Shown: positions 8,637-16,922 of the stretch, piece by piece
Position numbering within the stretch: position 1 is the stretch's first letter
Layout of the letters: the number at the start of each line of letters is the position of its first letter
Assembly (NCBI RefSeq): GCF_020618475.1
Contig: NZ_CP085336.1
Location: 372,001 to 436,000 of the forward strand
Length of the DNA stretch: 64,000 nt
DNA from: Haladaptatus halobius
GTDB taxonomy: Archaea; Halobacteriota; Halobacteria; Halobacteriales; Haladaptataceae
Direction: 5' to 3'
Made by a program: the position numbers and the translations under genes
Notes under the pieces: generated by a model
What the model was told of the DNA's origin: nothing
The model's database searches: none
What the model saw: only the letters and a program-made list of their open reading frames with translations

Positions 8637-9230
8637 ATGGATAATTCCGACCCTGAAACAGTGTATCGCGGTCCAGACATCCCAGCACCGCTCGGCGAGC
8701 GGCTCAAGCTCGCGCTTGGGCTGGACGACCGACCAGAGACGTTTGGTGACTGGGTGAACGCGATGTCACAGATCGCGGACCGAGACGACATCGACGTTGA
8801 CCTGGACATGCTCTGTACGACAGAGGAGTCTCCGCACCGAGCACGGTTCAGCGGAAAGACCCAGCACTACCAGTGCGTCCAGGATCCGATCATCGCACCG
8901 TTCCTCGCCGATGAGGTCGACACCGTTGAGATCGAGACGCGAGGCCCCGTGAGCGACGAGGCGATTGAACTGACGGTGACGGAATCCGGCATTGACGCCG
9001 AGCCATCGGACGCCGTGTTCTCGTTCGGGGTCGACGCCACCGTTGAGGAACCACCCAAGGACGTCGTGAGTCCGATCGTCGCCTACGGCCTCTTCTGCCC
9101 TTACGGACACGCGTTTCTGTCGTATGACGAGTACGAGGAGTGGGCCGAAACAGTCGACGCGTTCACGATGGCCACTTCCATGGAGGACACCCACGAGCTG
9201 GCTCGAGCGATCGGTCATGTCGGTCGATAA
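8637..9230 (+). CDS. Organomercurial lyase-like protein (MerB family), copy 2
   Basis: 197 residues from the ATG at 8637. It has the same architecture as the preceding gene but is strongly diverged. Cys80 and Asp83 form C-x2-D in HYQCVQDPIIAPFL, and Cys154 lies in YGLFCPYGHAFLSYDEYEEWA, so all three MerB catalytic positions are kept. The surrounding residues differ from copy 1, so the two may prefer different organometal substrates or one may have a new role. It has its own palindromic element upstream (8572-8588). Medium certainty on function, high that it is a real gene. Confidence 0.65.
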   Translation: MDNSDPETVYRGPDIPAPLGERLKLALGLDDRPETFGDWVNAMSQIADRDDIDVDLDMLCTTEESPHRARFSGKTQHYQCVQDPIIAPFLADEVDTVEIETRGPVSDEAIELTVTESGIDAEPSDAVFSFGVDATVEEPPKDVVSPIVAYGLFCPYGHAFLSYDEYEEWAETVDAFTMATSMEDTHELARAIGHVGR

Positions 9231-9505
9231 GAGCTCAATGGATCAGCTTCAGAGAGACTATGTAAATAGTTTATAGGTGATCAATCTGAATCTCTATCGA
9301 ATCTGGACGAAGGACGACCGACTTTGAACGGCTCCCATTGTCGGAGACCTATTCCGGTCGTCTCGGAGATGAAGTCTGACTTGCGCCTCGAGCATCATCT
9401 GACGGGTCATTCCGTCCCGCCGGCGTCGGCCCGCATTCGTATGTGGGCAGCGATATACCGAGCATCAGCCCCAACACCGACGAGAGTGGCCGAGAGGAGC
9501 GAACG

Positions 9506-10229
9506 CTAGTAGGGCAGGCCGAGGAAGTACAGGCCTAGTTCATCATCCACTACTCCTCGGTCGTGGATGAGGGAGCCGTCCGCACCACGGCTTAGCCCTG
9601 GAACCTCAATCCAGCTGAAGTCCGGGCGGAACCCTGTTGCCCAGATCACGGCGGCCACATCGAGGCGTCGCCCATCGGTGAGACGTGGCGTGCCGTCCAC
9701 CACCCCCTCCACCCGGGGAATCCGCTTGATGCCTGTCTGTTGGAGATCTTCGGGTGTGAGACGAATCAACGGGTCGCCTCCCTCCTGCCTGCGCTCTTTC
9801 AGCTTTCGACCGAGCCACGTATTAACCGTCAGTAGATCGCTGAACAGCCACTTGAAGATGCGCCCGTCAAACCAAAACAACCAGCGAGGGAGGTCATCAG
9901 AATCCCATTGAGGGAGGTGGCCGGTATCTCGTCCAGAGAGCCAAACACGTCTGTCAGCGGCAAGCTCGATGGCGATTTCAGCTCCGGAGTTGCCAGCTCC
10001 GACGACGAGAACGTCGCCCTCGGGCAGCTGGTCGGGGTTCTGGTACTCGCTCGAGTGGAATTGGGTGATCGACGGGGCAAGTCTTGGCGCGAAACGGGAA
10101 CGTTTGGGTGGTGATACGGCCCAGTCGCTACCACAACGTGGTTCGCCGCAATGCGCTCTGCGCCGGTATCCAACACGTAGCGATCGCCGCTCCGAGTGAG
10201 AGACTCGACTGTCGTCGAGAAAAAACGAG
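9506..10229 (-). pseudogene. Flavin-containing monooxygenase, 5'-truncated and frameshifted
   Basis: The C-terminal two thirds of an FAD/NAD(P) monooxygenase. One frame reads TRSGDRYVLDTGAERIAA and HVVVATGPYHHPNVPV. After a one-base deletion near 10078 a second frame continues with APSITQFHSSEYQNPDQL, the NADP-binding GAGNSGAEIA, and VIWATGFRPDFSWI near the end. The N-terminal FAD-binding GxGxxG half is missing and is replaced by a transposase fragment. The second frame is fused in phase to the transposase start codon (ORF 9506-10891), so a naive annotation would give one chimeric protein. Confidence 0.75.
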
Positions 10230-10891
10230 GCCGGGCCGCTCCGGGCATACAAGTCCTCACGCATCCCCATGTAGGCGTGTTGCTCCCAGAAGGCGTTCTC
10301 GTGGATCTGCCAGTTCTGCCCGCGATCAAGCGCGAACGTATCGCAGACGAACGGTTTCGCCTGCTGCCAGACCTCATCGGTTGTCTCGGCGATGAGCTGG
10401 TGTTTCGGACGCTCGTCGGGCTGTGGTTCATCCGGTTCGTCAGTGCCGATCCGGTCGGGAAGCGAAACATCGCAGGCACGCGCAGCTGTAATGATTCTGT
10501 CAGCGCACTCCTGCACGGCGTCGCACAGTTCCACACTGAAACGTTCGTTCCATGCCCGCCAGAACGTCGATTGGTCCGGGAGCGTCTCGAAGCCGAGCCT
10601 ACGGCGGATCACAGGATGCGCTCGCAGGTAGTCGTGGAGGGTAGTTTCGTTCCAGCCGTTGATCTCCTTGAGCAGGCACGCCCGAACCAGTAGCACCATC
10701 GAATATGATCCCGAGTACGGCGCGAATGCGTCGTGTGCGGCGAACGTGAGGTGATCGACCGGCAGCTGACAGACCAGCGTCTCGATGTCGGCGTAGTCCT
10801 CGCAATGCTCACATCGAGACTGCGCGATGGTGGTGATATCCGAGATGAATCCGCTGAAATCCACCGCTCTCTGCGGATTCAATAGAACCAC
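10214..10891 (-). pseudogene. ISH-type transposase, N-terminal half
   Basis: About 226 residues starting MVLLNPQRAVDFSGFISD. It has a helical N-terminal region (LPVDHLTFAAHDAFAPYSGS, LLKEINGWNETTLHDYLRAH, LPDQSTFWRAWNERF), typical of haloarchaeal IS4/IS5-like DDE transposases, then PKHQLIAETTDEVWQQAKPF and YMGMREDLYARSGPASFFLD. Homology stops there and the frame runs into the flavin monooxygenase. The DDE residues downstream are lacking, so it cannot be active. The continuation expected of this transposase is found 4.7 kb away at 5298-5482 on the same strand. Confidence 0.7.
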
Positions 10892-10954
10892 CTATTGGAA
10901 AAGAACTCGGTTGCTATGCATTGAGACCGGAATTCTCGACGTATGGAAATGGTG

Positions 10955-11902
10955 TTATTCTGAGTCGGGAAGGAACCCTTCCGATTCCCATTCGTTCACG
11001 ACCTGAGTAAGCCCTTCTCGGCATGTCGGATACGTCGGTTCCCAGCCAATCTCCCTCCGAAACTTGTCGTTCGATGTCGGCCACGCGTTCGTTAGCAATT
11101 CCACAGTAATGTCACCCATCGCCTCACGAGCTGCTTCGTTCGAAATGTGCCCTGGAGCCGATGCGTCAAGTCGCTCTGCAAGGATCGAGACATACTCAGC
11201 GTCGCTCATCGGTTCATCATCAACGACATGCCACAGACCGCTTTGCGTAGCCTCCGCAGCGGCGACGAATGCTCTGGCTGCATCGTCCGCATGAAGATAC
11301 GAGAGCAATGTTTCCTGTGTTCCCTCGATTATCGGTCGTTCACCATGAATAAGACCCTCCCCGTCAGCTCGCGTATAATAGGAATCCACTCCGTAGAAGT
11401 TGCCACACCGAAGAACCGATACGTCGAAGCCATGCTGCTCGCCAGCTTCTACCGCGATCTCTTCGGCGTCGAGCGCAGACTGCGTCCAAGGAACCGGATT
11501 GGGTGCCGAACTCTCATCGTATGCACTTCCATCGGGTTGACGAGCCACGTAAACGATGCTTTGTTGGAGATACTGGTCAGCATCAACTTCGACTGCCGCT
11601 TTTGTAAGTGCCTCTGCCCCTTCTGTCCGAACTCGATTATTGAGCTCCCACGCTTCGGGGGTGGCTGAGTCGGTCGGTATCGCCGTTGCAGCATGGATGA
11701 TGGTGTCAGCACCTTCCGCGGCTTGAAGTATCGACGCCTCATCGAACAGGTCCCCGCGACGAGGTTCACCGCCACGCGCTTCGACGATTTCATCACCGGT
11801 AGCATCTCGTGTGAGTCCGATAACGGAATGTCCGCGATCCCCGAATTCCGTGACAAGTCGTCGACCGAGTACACCAGTCGATCCTGCGATGAATACTTGC
11901 AT
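10955..11902 (-). CDS. NAD-dependent epimerase/dehydratase (extended SDR)
   Basis: 315 residues. An N-terminal Rossmann fold has GSTGVLGRRLV at residues 7-17 (GxxGxxG), then the acidic loop RRGDLFD and the HAATAI strand end. The catalytic Tyr/Lys pair of classic epimerases is not obvious: around residues 113-125 there is SIVYVARQPDGSAYDESSA, where Tyr is present but YxxxK is replaced. This suggests an atypical SDR of the NmrA/NAD(P)H-binding kind. The substrate is unknown. It is divergent from the Bat-like regulator at 11989, with only 86 nt between the starts, so the regulator may control it. Confidence 0.75.
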   Translation of the reverse strand: MQVFIAGSTGVLGRRLVTEFGDRGHSVIGLTRDATGDEIVEARGGEPRRGDLFDEASILQAAEGADTIIHAATAIPTDSATPEAWELNNRVRTEGAEALTKAAVEVDADQYLQQSIVYVARQPDGSAYDESSAPNPVPWTQSALDAEEIAVEAGEQHGFDVSVLRCGNFYGVDSYYTRADGEGLIHGERPIIEGTQETLLSYLHADDAARAFVAAAEATQSGLWHVVDDEPMSDAEYVSILAERLDASAPGHISNEAAREAMGDITVELLTNAWPTSNDKFRREIGWEPTYPTCREGLTQVVNEWESEGFLPDSE

Positions 11903-11988
11903 GGTAACTGGTGATTATCTCCTTGTCGTTGTAGCGCTGCTGCCAGAGTTCAACGGGGGTTTAAAAGGCATTGTGAGGATTCTACCGT

Positions 11989-12642
11989 ATGAAACATCTC
12001 CGGCTGACGATCAAAGCGGGCGGCGGCCAAGATGAGAGCGCTTCGATGTTCCAGGAGCTCTCTAATGCACCGTATCTCGATCGAGTCGTCGGTCTCCATT
12101 TGAACGCCTCGGATACCCGTCTTGGGCTGCTGATCTATATCGAGGGTGATGTCGACGTCTTTCGAAACCAGATACAGCAGAAAGCGGAAGTGCTGGACTT
12201 TGCGATCATGGAGACCGGTGACAGCTGCTTTTACACATATTTTCAGACCGAGTTGAACGAGCTATCACAGCAGCTCTTCGCAACCCTTACCCGCGGAAGC
12301 CTGCTGATGGTTCCCCCCTACATGTACGGTGATGGTTCTGTAACGATCTCGTTGTTCGGCCCGACCGACGAGGTACAGGCAGCTGTCGCAAAAGTTCCTG
12401 CTCCATTCGAGGTGAAAGTCAATGAAGTGAGTGGATTGGGGGCGATACCAGGTTTGTCGGAACCGTTACTCTCTGAGCGACAGCACGAGGCCCTTGAAGC
12501 TGCAAAAGACATTGGGTACTATGATATCCCTCGCCAGGGAACCTACGAGGATATCGCGGCACGGATAGGATGTGCATCGAGCACGGCAGCCGAGCATCTA
12601 CGAAAAGCCGAGTCGAAAATCATACGAGCCACTCTTCTGTAG
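11989..12642 (+). CDS. Bat-like HTH_10 transcriptional regulator
   Basis: 217 residues. The C-terminal HTH_10 domain (about 160-215) reads LSERQHEALEAAKDIGYYDI, then PRQGTYEDIAARIGCASSTA and AEHLRKAESKII. The N-terminal 150 residues form a sensor-like region beginning MKHLRLTIKAGGGQDE, similar in length to other haloarchaeal Bat paralogues without a GAF signature. It is divergent from the SDR gene, whose start is 86 nt away, a common arrangement for a local regulator. The ligand is unknown. Confidence 0.75.
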   Translation: MKHLRLTIKAGGGQDESASMFQELSNAPYLDRVVGLHLNASDTRLGLLIYIEGDVDVFRNQIQQKAEVLDFAIMETGDSCFYTYFQTELNELSQQLFATLTRGSLLMVPPYMYGDGSVTISLFGPTDEVQAAVAKVPAPFEVKVNEVSGLGAIPGLSEPLLSERQHEALEAAKDIGYYDIPRQGTYEDIAARIGCASSTAAEHLRKAESKIIRATLL

Positions 12643-12867
12643 CTAATTCTATCTTCGAGGGGTCTAAGGTCGACTTGGTAGCTTGCTCATGCACAGCTGG
12701 GCTCGAAATCAACACCGAATGCCTAAATCTCGCAAATAGCTATGTATAATGAATTTACCTAGCCAACTTCTGTAGTTATGGTCTCTCGACGTCGACCGGG
12801 GACTGACGTGGCGTCCAGTACCGAAAATCATTGGTTATCCGTCCTCTCCCTCAACGAACGACTCGGC

Positions 12868-13656
12868 CTATTCTTCGCTTTCGTCGTATTCGTCCGGGTA
12901 CCGAATCCGACCACTGCCGGCCTGAGCCCCGAGCCCTATCACACGACCCTTCGGCTCCTCCCAGTCCTCCTGCCGACCGAGTGCTGTCAGGTCCAGGAAG
13001 TAGTTCGCACCGCCGACCTGTTCGGTGCCCCGCCCGTACGTCGAGTAGGTGTGATAGACCGTGTCGCCATCTCGCAGGAAGACGCTGATGCCGGGCTGTT
13101 CGCCCTCTAGATGGTAGTCGAGATGCTTCCGTTCGAGCATCGCTGCGTTCATGAAGTTATACTCGACGGGGGCGACGGCCTCATCCGTAGTGACGTGGAA
13201 GTCGTAGTTGAAGTCACTGCCGGACGAGGAGTACCAGGGGATTGTCCATCCCATTCGCTCCTTGAAAGGCTCAATCTTGGCCAGCGGTGCTCGGGAGACC
13301 AGCGCCAGGGTGGTGCCGCGGGCACAGAGGTGGTTGCAGTGGCTCCGTGTGATGTGGTCGGCCCAGGTCGAGCAGCTCGGACAGCCCTCCTCCCACTCCG
13401 GATCGAACATGAAGTGGTAGACGATGAGTTGACGACGTCCATCAAACAGGTCGAGCAGGCTCGCCTCGCCGTCCGACCCCTCGAAGACGTAGTCCTCGTC
13501 AATCGCCACCATTGGCAGCCGACGGCGTTTTGCGTTCAGTTCGTCCCGTTTCCGGGTGAGCTCCTTCTCCTTTTCGAGCAGTTCTCTGCGGGCTTCGCGC
13601 CACTCGTCTCGCGATACGACGGCCGGTAGTTCGAGTCCGCTGTCTGTCATGGTCAT
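12868..13656 (-). CDS. DUF899 family thioredoxin-like protein
   Basis: 262 residues from the ATG at 13656 (13650 is also possible). DUF899 proteins have a thioredoxin-like fold. Here the N-terminal part has VVSRDEWREARRELLEKEKE and LPMVAIDEDYVFEGSDG, the core has YHFMFDPEWEEGCPSCSTWA with a CPSC pair, and the C-terminal part has GISVFLRDGDTVYHTYSTYG and a final YPDEYDESEE. The CxxC suggests a redox role, though no substrate is established for the family. A MarR-type regulator lies 17 nt upstream on the same strand, so the two form an operon and the regulator probably controls it. Confidence 0.8.
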   Translation of the reverse strand: MTMTDSGLELPAVVSRDEWREARRELLEKEKELTRKRDELNAKRRRLPMVAIDEDYVFEGSDGEASLLDLFDGRRQLIVYHFMFDPEWEEGCPSCSTWADHITRSHCNHLCARGTTLALVSRAPLAKIEPFKERMGWTIPWYSSSGSDFNYDFHVTTDEAVAPVEYNFMNAAMLERKHLDYHLEGEQPGISVFLRDGDTVYHTYSTYGRGTEQVGGANYFLDLTALGRQEDWEEPKGRVIGLGAQAGSGRIRYPDEYDESEE

Positions 13657-13672
13657 GTCTCCTGTTGTAGTC

Positions 13673-14056
13673 TTACTCCGTCTCCAGCGGCTCGACTTGC
13701 CGGTCCACCTCATCCTGGGCCTCCTTCCACGCTGGATAGGCGCTCTCGACCTTCTCACGGCCGGCCGGGGTCAACCGTAGGCGGCGCTCCCGGGCGTCCT
13801 CCGACTCGGTGTCGGCGACCCACCCCTCGTCCCCGAGGCGATTGACGCTCCGGGTGAGCGTCGTGCGCTCCAAGCCCAGAACGTCAGCGAGCTCTCTGAG
13901 GGGGATCGGGTCTTTCAACGCGAGCGCAGCGAGCACGGAGAACTGCGTCGCCCGGAGTCCGTGCGGGCGGAGCCTCTCCTCGTAGAGTCGCGTTATCTCT
14001 CGTGCGCGGCGGCGGGCTGCGAAGCAGTGGCAGTCCTTGGTGGCGGAGAGATCCAC
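13673..14056 (-). CDS. MarR family transcriptional regulator
   Basis: About 127 residues if started at the GTG at 14056; the open frame reaches a GTG at 14086. The protein opens with DCHCFAARRRAREITRLYEE, then the MarR winged helix: GLRATQFSVLAALALKD, LRELADVLGLERTTLTRSVN, RLGDEGWVADTESEDARERR, and an LTPAGREKVE dimer helix. The paired Cys near the start (CHC) may sense oxidants or metals. A perfect palindrome GTGTATATACAC at 14075-14086 overlaps the TATA box and lies 20-30 nt before GTG 14056, which favours the later start. It is cotranscribed with the DUF899 gene. Confidence 0.75.
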   Translation of the reverse strand: MDLSATKDCHCFAARRRAREITRLYEERLRPHGLRATQFSVLAALALKDPIPLRELADVLGLERTTLTRSVNRLGDEGWVADTESEDARERRLRLTPAGREKVESAYPAWKEAQDEVDRQVEPLETE

Positions 14057-14074
14057 ATGAACGCTATGCGATAC

Positions 14075-14086
14075 GTGTATATACAC
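14075..14086. promoter_or_regulatory. Palindrome GTGTATATACAC over the MarR gene promoter
   Basis: A perfect 12-bp palindrome that contains the TATA box of the MarR-DUF899 operon, about 25 nt before the preferred start. The placement suits autorepression by the MarR protein. Confidence 0.5.
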
Positions 14087-14336
14087 ATTCTGGGCAGCAG
14101 AGACTATTTCATCTGAGCTTGCCGTATTCTACCGGTTATCAGAGATTTTACGAATTAATCCAATACAATTGAATTGAGCAGGTATACAACACAGGCTTTG
14201 ACTTGTTCAAAGGCACAACACAGTAGTGCGAAACCATATCACGCATAAGAACACTGCCGACTACGTCCAGTAGTCTATATAATAGAACAACTCCTCCACT
14301 GAGGAACAAATGCAGAAGGATTGGGTGTGAGGACAG

Positions 14337-14810
14337 TTACACAATAGTTAGTAGAGCAACTGCTATCCCGCCAAGTAGGACGATTCCCGTTGCCTGCAAT
14401 GTCCGAATCGCGAGCGTATCGGACAGCTCCATTACCAGCCCAAGGAGACCAACGAGCCCAGCAATGGGTAATACGAGAGTGCTCAGCGTAGCGAGAAAGA
14501 ACAGCGTTTCGGATGGCAGAGTGAGGATGGAGAAAACCTGCGAGAAGTTGGCCAGTTGAAACAATAACCACAATACGGAGACGACACCGATTGCGAGCGC
14601 GGCAGCACGCGGACGTCGCCATGTAAGTGCGAACGCAGTACCAAACAACACGCCAGCAACGGCGAGAGGAGGGATAACCTGCTGTAAGACAATAACCATC
14701 GGAATCAGGACTACGATAACCATTCCAAGGGCGACAGCGCGCTGAAGAGTTAGCCATTGTATGTTTGCCTCTTGGATTTGAGATGGTGTCTGTGTAGCCT
14801 GTTCAGTCAT
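14337..14810 (-). CDS. Membrane protein with four predicted helices, unknown function
   Basis: 157 residues. A short soluble start (MTEQATQTPSQIQEANIQWL) is followed by four hydrophobic segments near residues 25-47, 48-65, 70-90 and 95-125 with short loops, then a last helix with VLLGGIAVALLTIV. No family motif is visible. It ends about 290 nt before the start of the regulon-associated gene cluster. A weak variant of that regulon's palindrome (GAACACGTTC, 14938-14947) lies 127 nt upstream, too far to count as the same arrangement. Confidence 0.65.
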   Translation of the reverse strand: MTEQATQTPSQIQEANIQWLTLQRAVALGMVIVVLIPMVIVLQQVIPPLAVAGVLFGTAFALTWRRPRAAALAIGVVSVLWLLFQLANFSQVFSILTLPSETLFFLATLSTLVLPIAGLVGLLGLVMELSDTLAIRTLQATGIVLLGGIAVALLTIV

Positions 14811-15098
14811 GGTTCTCTCTCGTCTTCTGGACTGCTAATGGGTACTCTTCCAACCGACTGCTTGATTCTTAGGTTCGATTTCGGTTCTGCTGTCATCAAG
14901 CGTCGATAGGTGCCGATCTTGTACCAATGTTTTCGCGAACACGTTCGTTCGAGTATCGTGCACATTTAGATGTGTAGTATAATAAATAGAGGTGGGGGAA
15001 ATAATCGCCGTACAGACAGACGCAATCAGATAGGCTGTTTCTAAATCGAGGCATTCACGGTAGAGGTGGTTAGAACCCTGCTTCGAATCGCTCTCTAA

Positions 15099-15950
15099 TC
15101 ATGCAAGCCGATACAAGACAGGCATAGCTCCAACTTGATTCGCTTTGAGGTTTGTCTGGACAAAGCTTCGGAGAGATTTATTTGTCAATTCGCGCCAGAG
15201 GAATCGGAGGATCCCGATGTCCCATCGGGCATTGTTGATGGCGATATAATCGGCGTTTTCATTATCGAGCGGAACGAGTAGTGTCGAGTTATCAAGGCCG
15301 GTTTCAGCCACATAGCCTCCGGCTAGATAGTCGAACAATTCCAACATCACATCGGGGTCGTCGGCAACGAAGTAGTTGAAGATGAACACGCCCTGCTTGG
15401 TCTTGTCGACATCACCAATGCGCTTTTCATTACGTGCGGCCATGACATGAACGTCCGTCGCTGCGTTCTGGATAGCGTCCATGAGGGACTGATAGGCCTG
15501 TGTGTCCTGGACTTCGCGTGCCGCCACAGGCGATTTCGTCTCGATGAGTACGGCAACGTCGAATCGAGCAAGGTGGATCGAGTCTTTGTGCTCCTTGATA
15601 TATGGGAGCCGATGCAGTGGCGGCATGGCAGCTGTCTCGAAGATGGCCGCAGTCTCGACTGCTTCAAGTTCTTCGAGGTGGCGTGCCCGTTCCTTCAGGC
15701 GGGTCAAAAGTTCTGTCTTCTCGCGCCCGTTTGGCAGCAGCGTAAGCGGCAGTGAGCGAGGACGTACCGTGGCCCCGATATGAATATAGCCGAGTGACGA
15801 TGGTTCGATGAACTGTGCTCTCGAATACGTAGAATCAGCAACGACGGCATGCTCTGCTGTGGATGACTCTCGTGATTCGGCCGGTGACTCGGATCCTAAT
15901 TTCGTTGAACGATACTCGGCATGCTCCGTGTCGTCGGTGGATGAATCCAT
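15099..15950 (-). CDS. Conserved protein of unknown function in the exporter regulon
   Basis: 283 residues from the ATG at 15950; the longer frame to 16031 would cover the upstream palindrome. The first 50 residues are acidic and Ser/Thr-rich. The rest looks like two alpha/beta repeats: one around FIEPSSLGYIHIGATVRPR with ERARHLEELEAVETAAIFET, the other around FDVAVLIETKSP, HVMAARNEKRIGDVDKTKQG, VFIFNYFVADDP. The strand-helix-strand pattern resembles dimeric ferredoxin-like barrels, but I cannot assign a family. It carries the regulon palindrome 39 nt before its start and lies just downstream of an ABC exporter. Confidence 0.6.
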   Translation of the reverse strand: MDSSTDDTEHAEYRSTKLGSESPAESRESSTAEHAVVADSTYSRAQFIEPSSLGYIHIGATVRPRSLPLTLLPNGREKTELLTRLKERARHLEELEAVETAAIFETAAMPPLHRLPYIKEHKDSIHLARFDVAVLIETKSPVAAREVQDTQAYQSLMDAIQNAATDVHVMAARNEKRIGDVDKTKQGVFIFNYFVADDPDVMLELFDYLAGGYVAETGLDNSTLLVPLDNENADYIAINNARWDIGILRFLWRELTNKSLRSFVQTNLKANQVGAMPVLYRLA

Positions 15951-15988
15951 ATCTGAAAGACGGTTGGATGTGTTGTAGGAGTTCGCTC

Positions 15989-15998
15989 GAACATGTTC
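15989..15998. promoter_or_regulatory. Regulon palindrome GAACATGTTC, site a
   Basis: A perfect 10-bp palindrome, 39 nt before the start of the gene at 15099-15950 (minus). In gene direction it continues with GAGCGAAC, the extended form seen at the other sites. Confidence 0.7.
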
Positions 15999-16085
15999 TT
16001 CTACCGAGCCTGGCCAAAGCAGGAAGTTCATTGGACTCCGTGATGGGAGTTAGACATGTGAACAGCTGGGTGAAGCAGGTACGAT

Positions 16086-16922
16086 CTAACGGACGGTTGC
16101 ACTTGCTGCGCGATTGAGGAAGTACACGGCCAACATGCCGAACAGTAAATCGAGCATCCCGAGCACCACGAGCGACTGGAAGATGATGCCCCAGTCCCAG
16201 CCGGAAAGCATGATCACCCGTGCGGCATCCACCCCATATGTAATCGGATTTACCGAACTCACAGTCTGGAGCCATCCTGGCAATGCGTCTACTGGAACGA
16301 ATGCTGTGCTCGCAAACAACAACGGGAACTGAACAAGGTTCGTCACAATGCCCGTCACACGGGTGCTACCGGTCACAACGGCGAGGATGTTCGAAAATGC
16401 CATGAACCACACCGAGAACACGACTGCCACGGCAAGGAGACCGAATATACCGAGCACGCCGGTTGTCACCGGTGCACCGGCCACGTGCCCGAGCACCACC
16501 ATGATCAAGGTCGGCACCACGATTAGTAGAAGATCAGAGAGGACTTTTCCGCTGAACACGGCGGCGCGGCTCATCGGTGAAACGAGCGTCTTCTCGAACA
16601 TTCCGGACTCGATATCCTGAACGAATCCCGTTCCCGAGCCAGCCGCCGTAATCAGTGCAACTTGAATGACAATCGCCGGGACGAGATACGCGACGTAGTC
16701 ACCTCCTGGCACGGCGTCCGCAGCGAGTTGGCCGAACACCTGGCTGAACAGCACGAGGAAGATGAGTGGCTGTACCAGTGCGAAGACGAGAACGAACGGT
16801 TCGCGCACTTTCTTCAGGTTCCAGCGGAGGAAATTCGTCCAGAAATCTCCGAAAAAGCCGTTGCCGGGAGGTTTCTCGGGAGGATAGTCAAGTTCATCCT
16901 CGGGGTGTGAGGACGTCGTCAT
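16086..16922 (-). CDS. ABC-2 type exporter permease, system 1
   Basis: 278 residues. A cytoplasmic N-terminus (MTTSSHPEDELDYPPEKPPG) is followed by six predicted membrane helices typical of ABC2_membrane permeases such as DrrB: EPFVLVFALVQPLIFLVLFS, then YLVPAIVIQVALITAAGSGT, FVQDIESGMFEKTLVSPMSR, and NPITYGVDAARVIM near the end. It partners the ATPase whose stop overlaps its start by 4 nt (ATGA), so the two are translationally coupled. It likely exports a hydrophobic compound or drug; the substrate is unknown. Confidence 0.85.
   Translation of the reverse strand: MTTSSHPEDELDYPPEKPPGNGFFGDFWTNFLRWNLKKVREPFVLVFALVQPLIFLVLFSQVFGQLAADAVPGGDYVAYLVPAIVIQVALITAAGSGTGFVQDIESGMFEKTLVSPMSRAAVFSGKVLSDLLLIVVPTLIMVVLGHVAGAPVTTGVLGIFGLLAVAVVFSVWFMAFSNILAVVTGSTRVTGIVTNLVQFPLLFASTAFVPVDALPGWLQTVSSVNPITYGVDAARVIMLSGWDWGIIFQSLVVLGMLDLLFGMLAVYFLNRAASATVR

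Noticed and set aside
10196..10693. 165-codon plus-strand frame
   Set aside because: Antisense to the transposase fragment.
14937..14947. GAACACGTTC as an eighth regulon site
   Set aside because: It has an imperfect core and lies 127 nt from the nearest start, unlike the 39-51 nt of the seven accepted sites.
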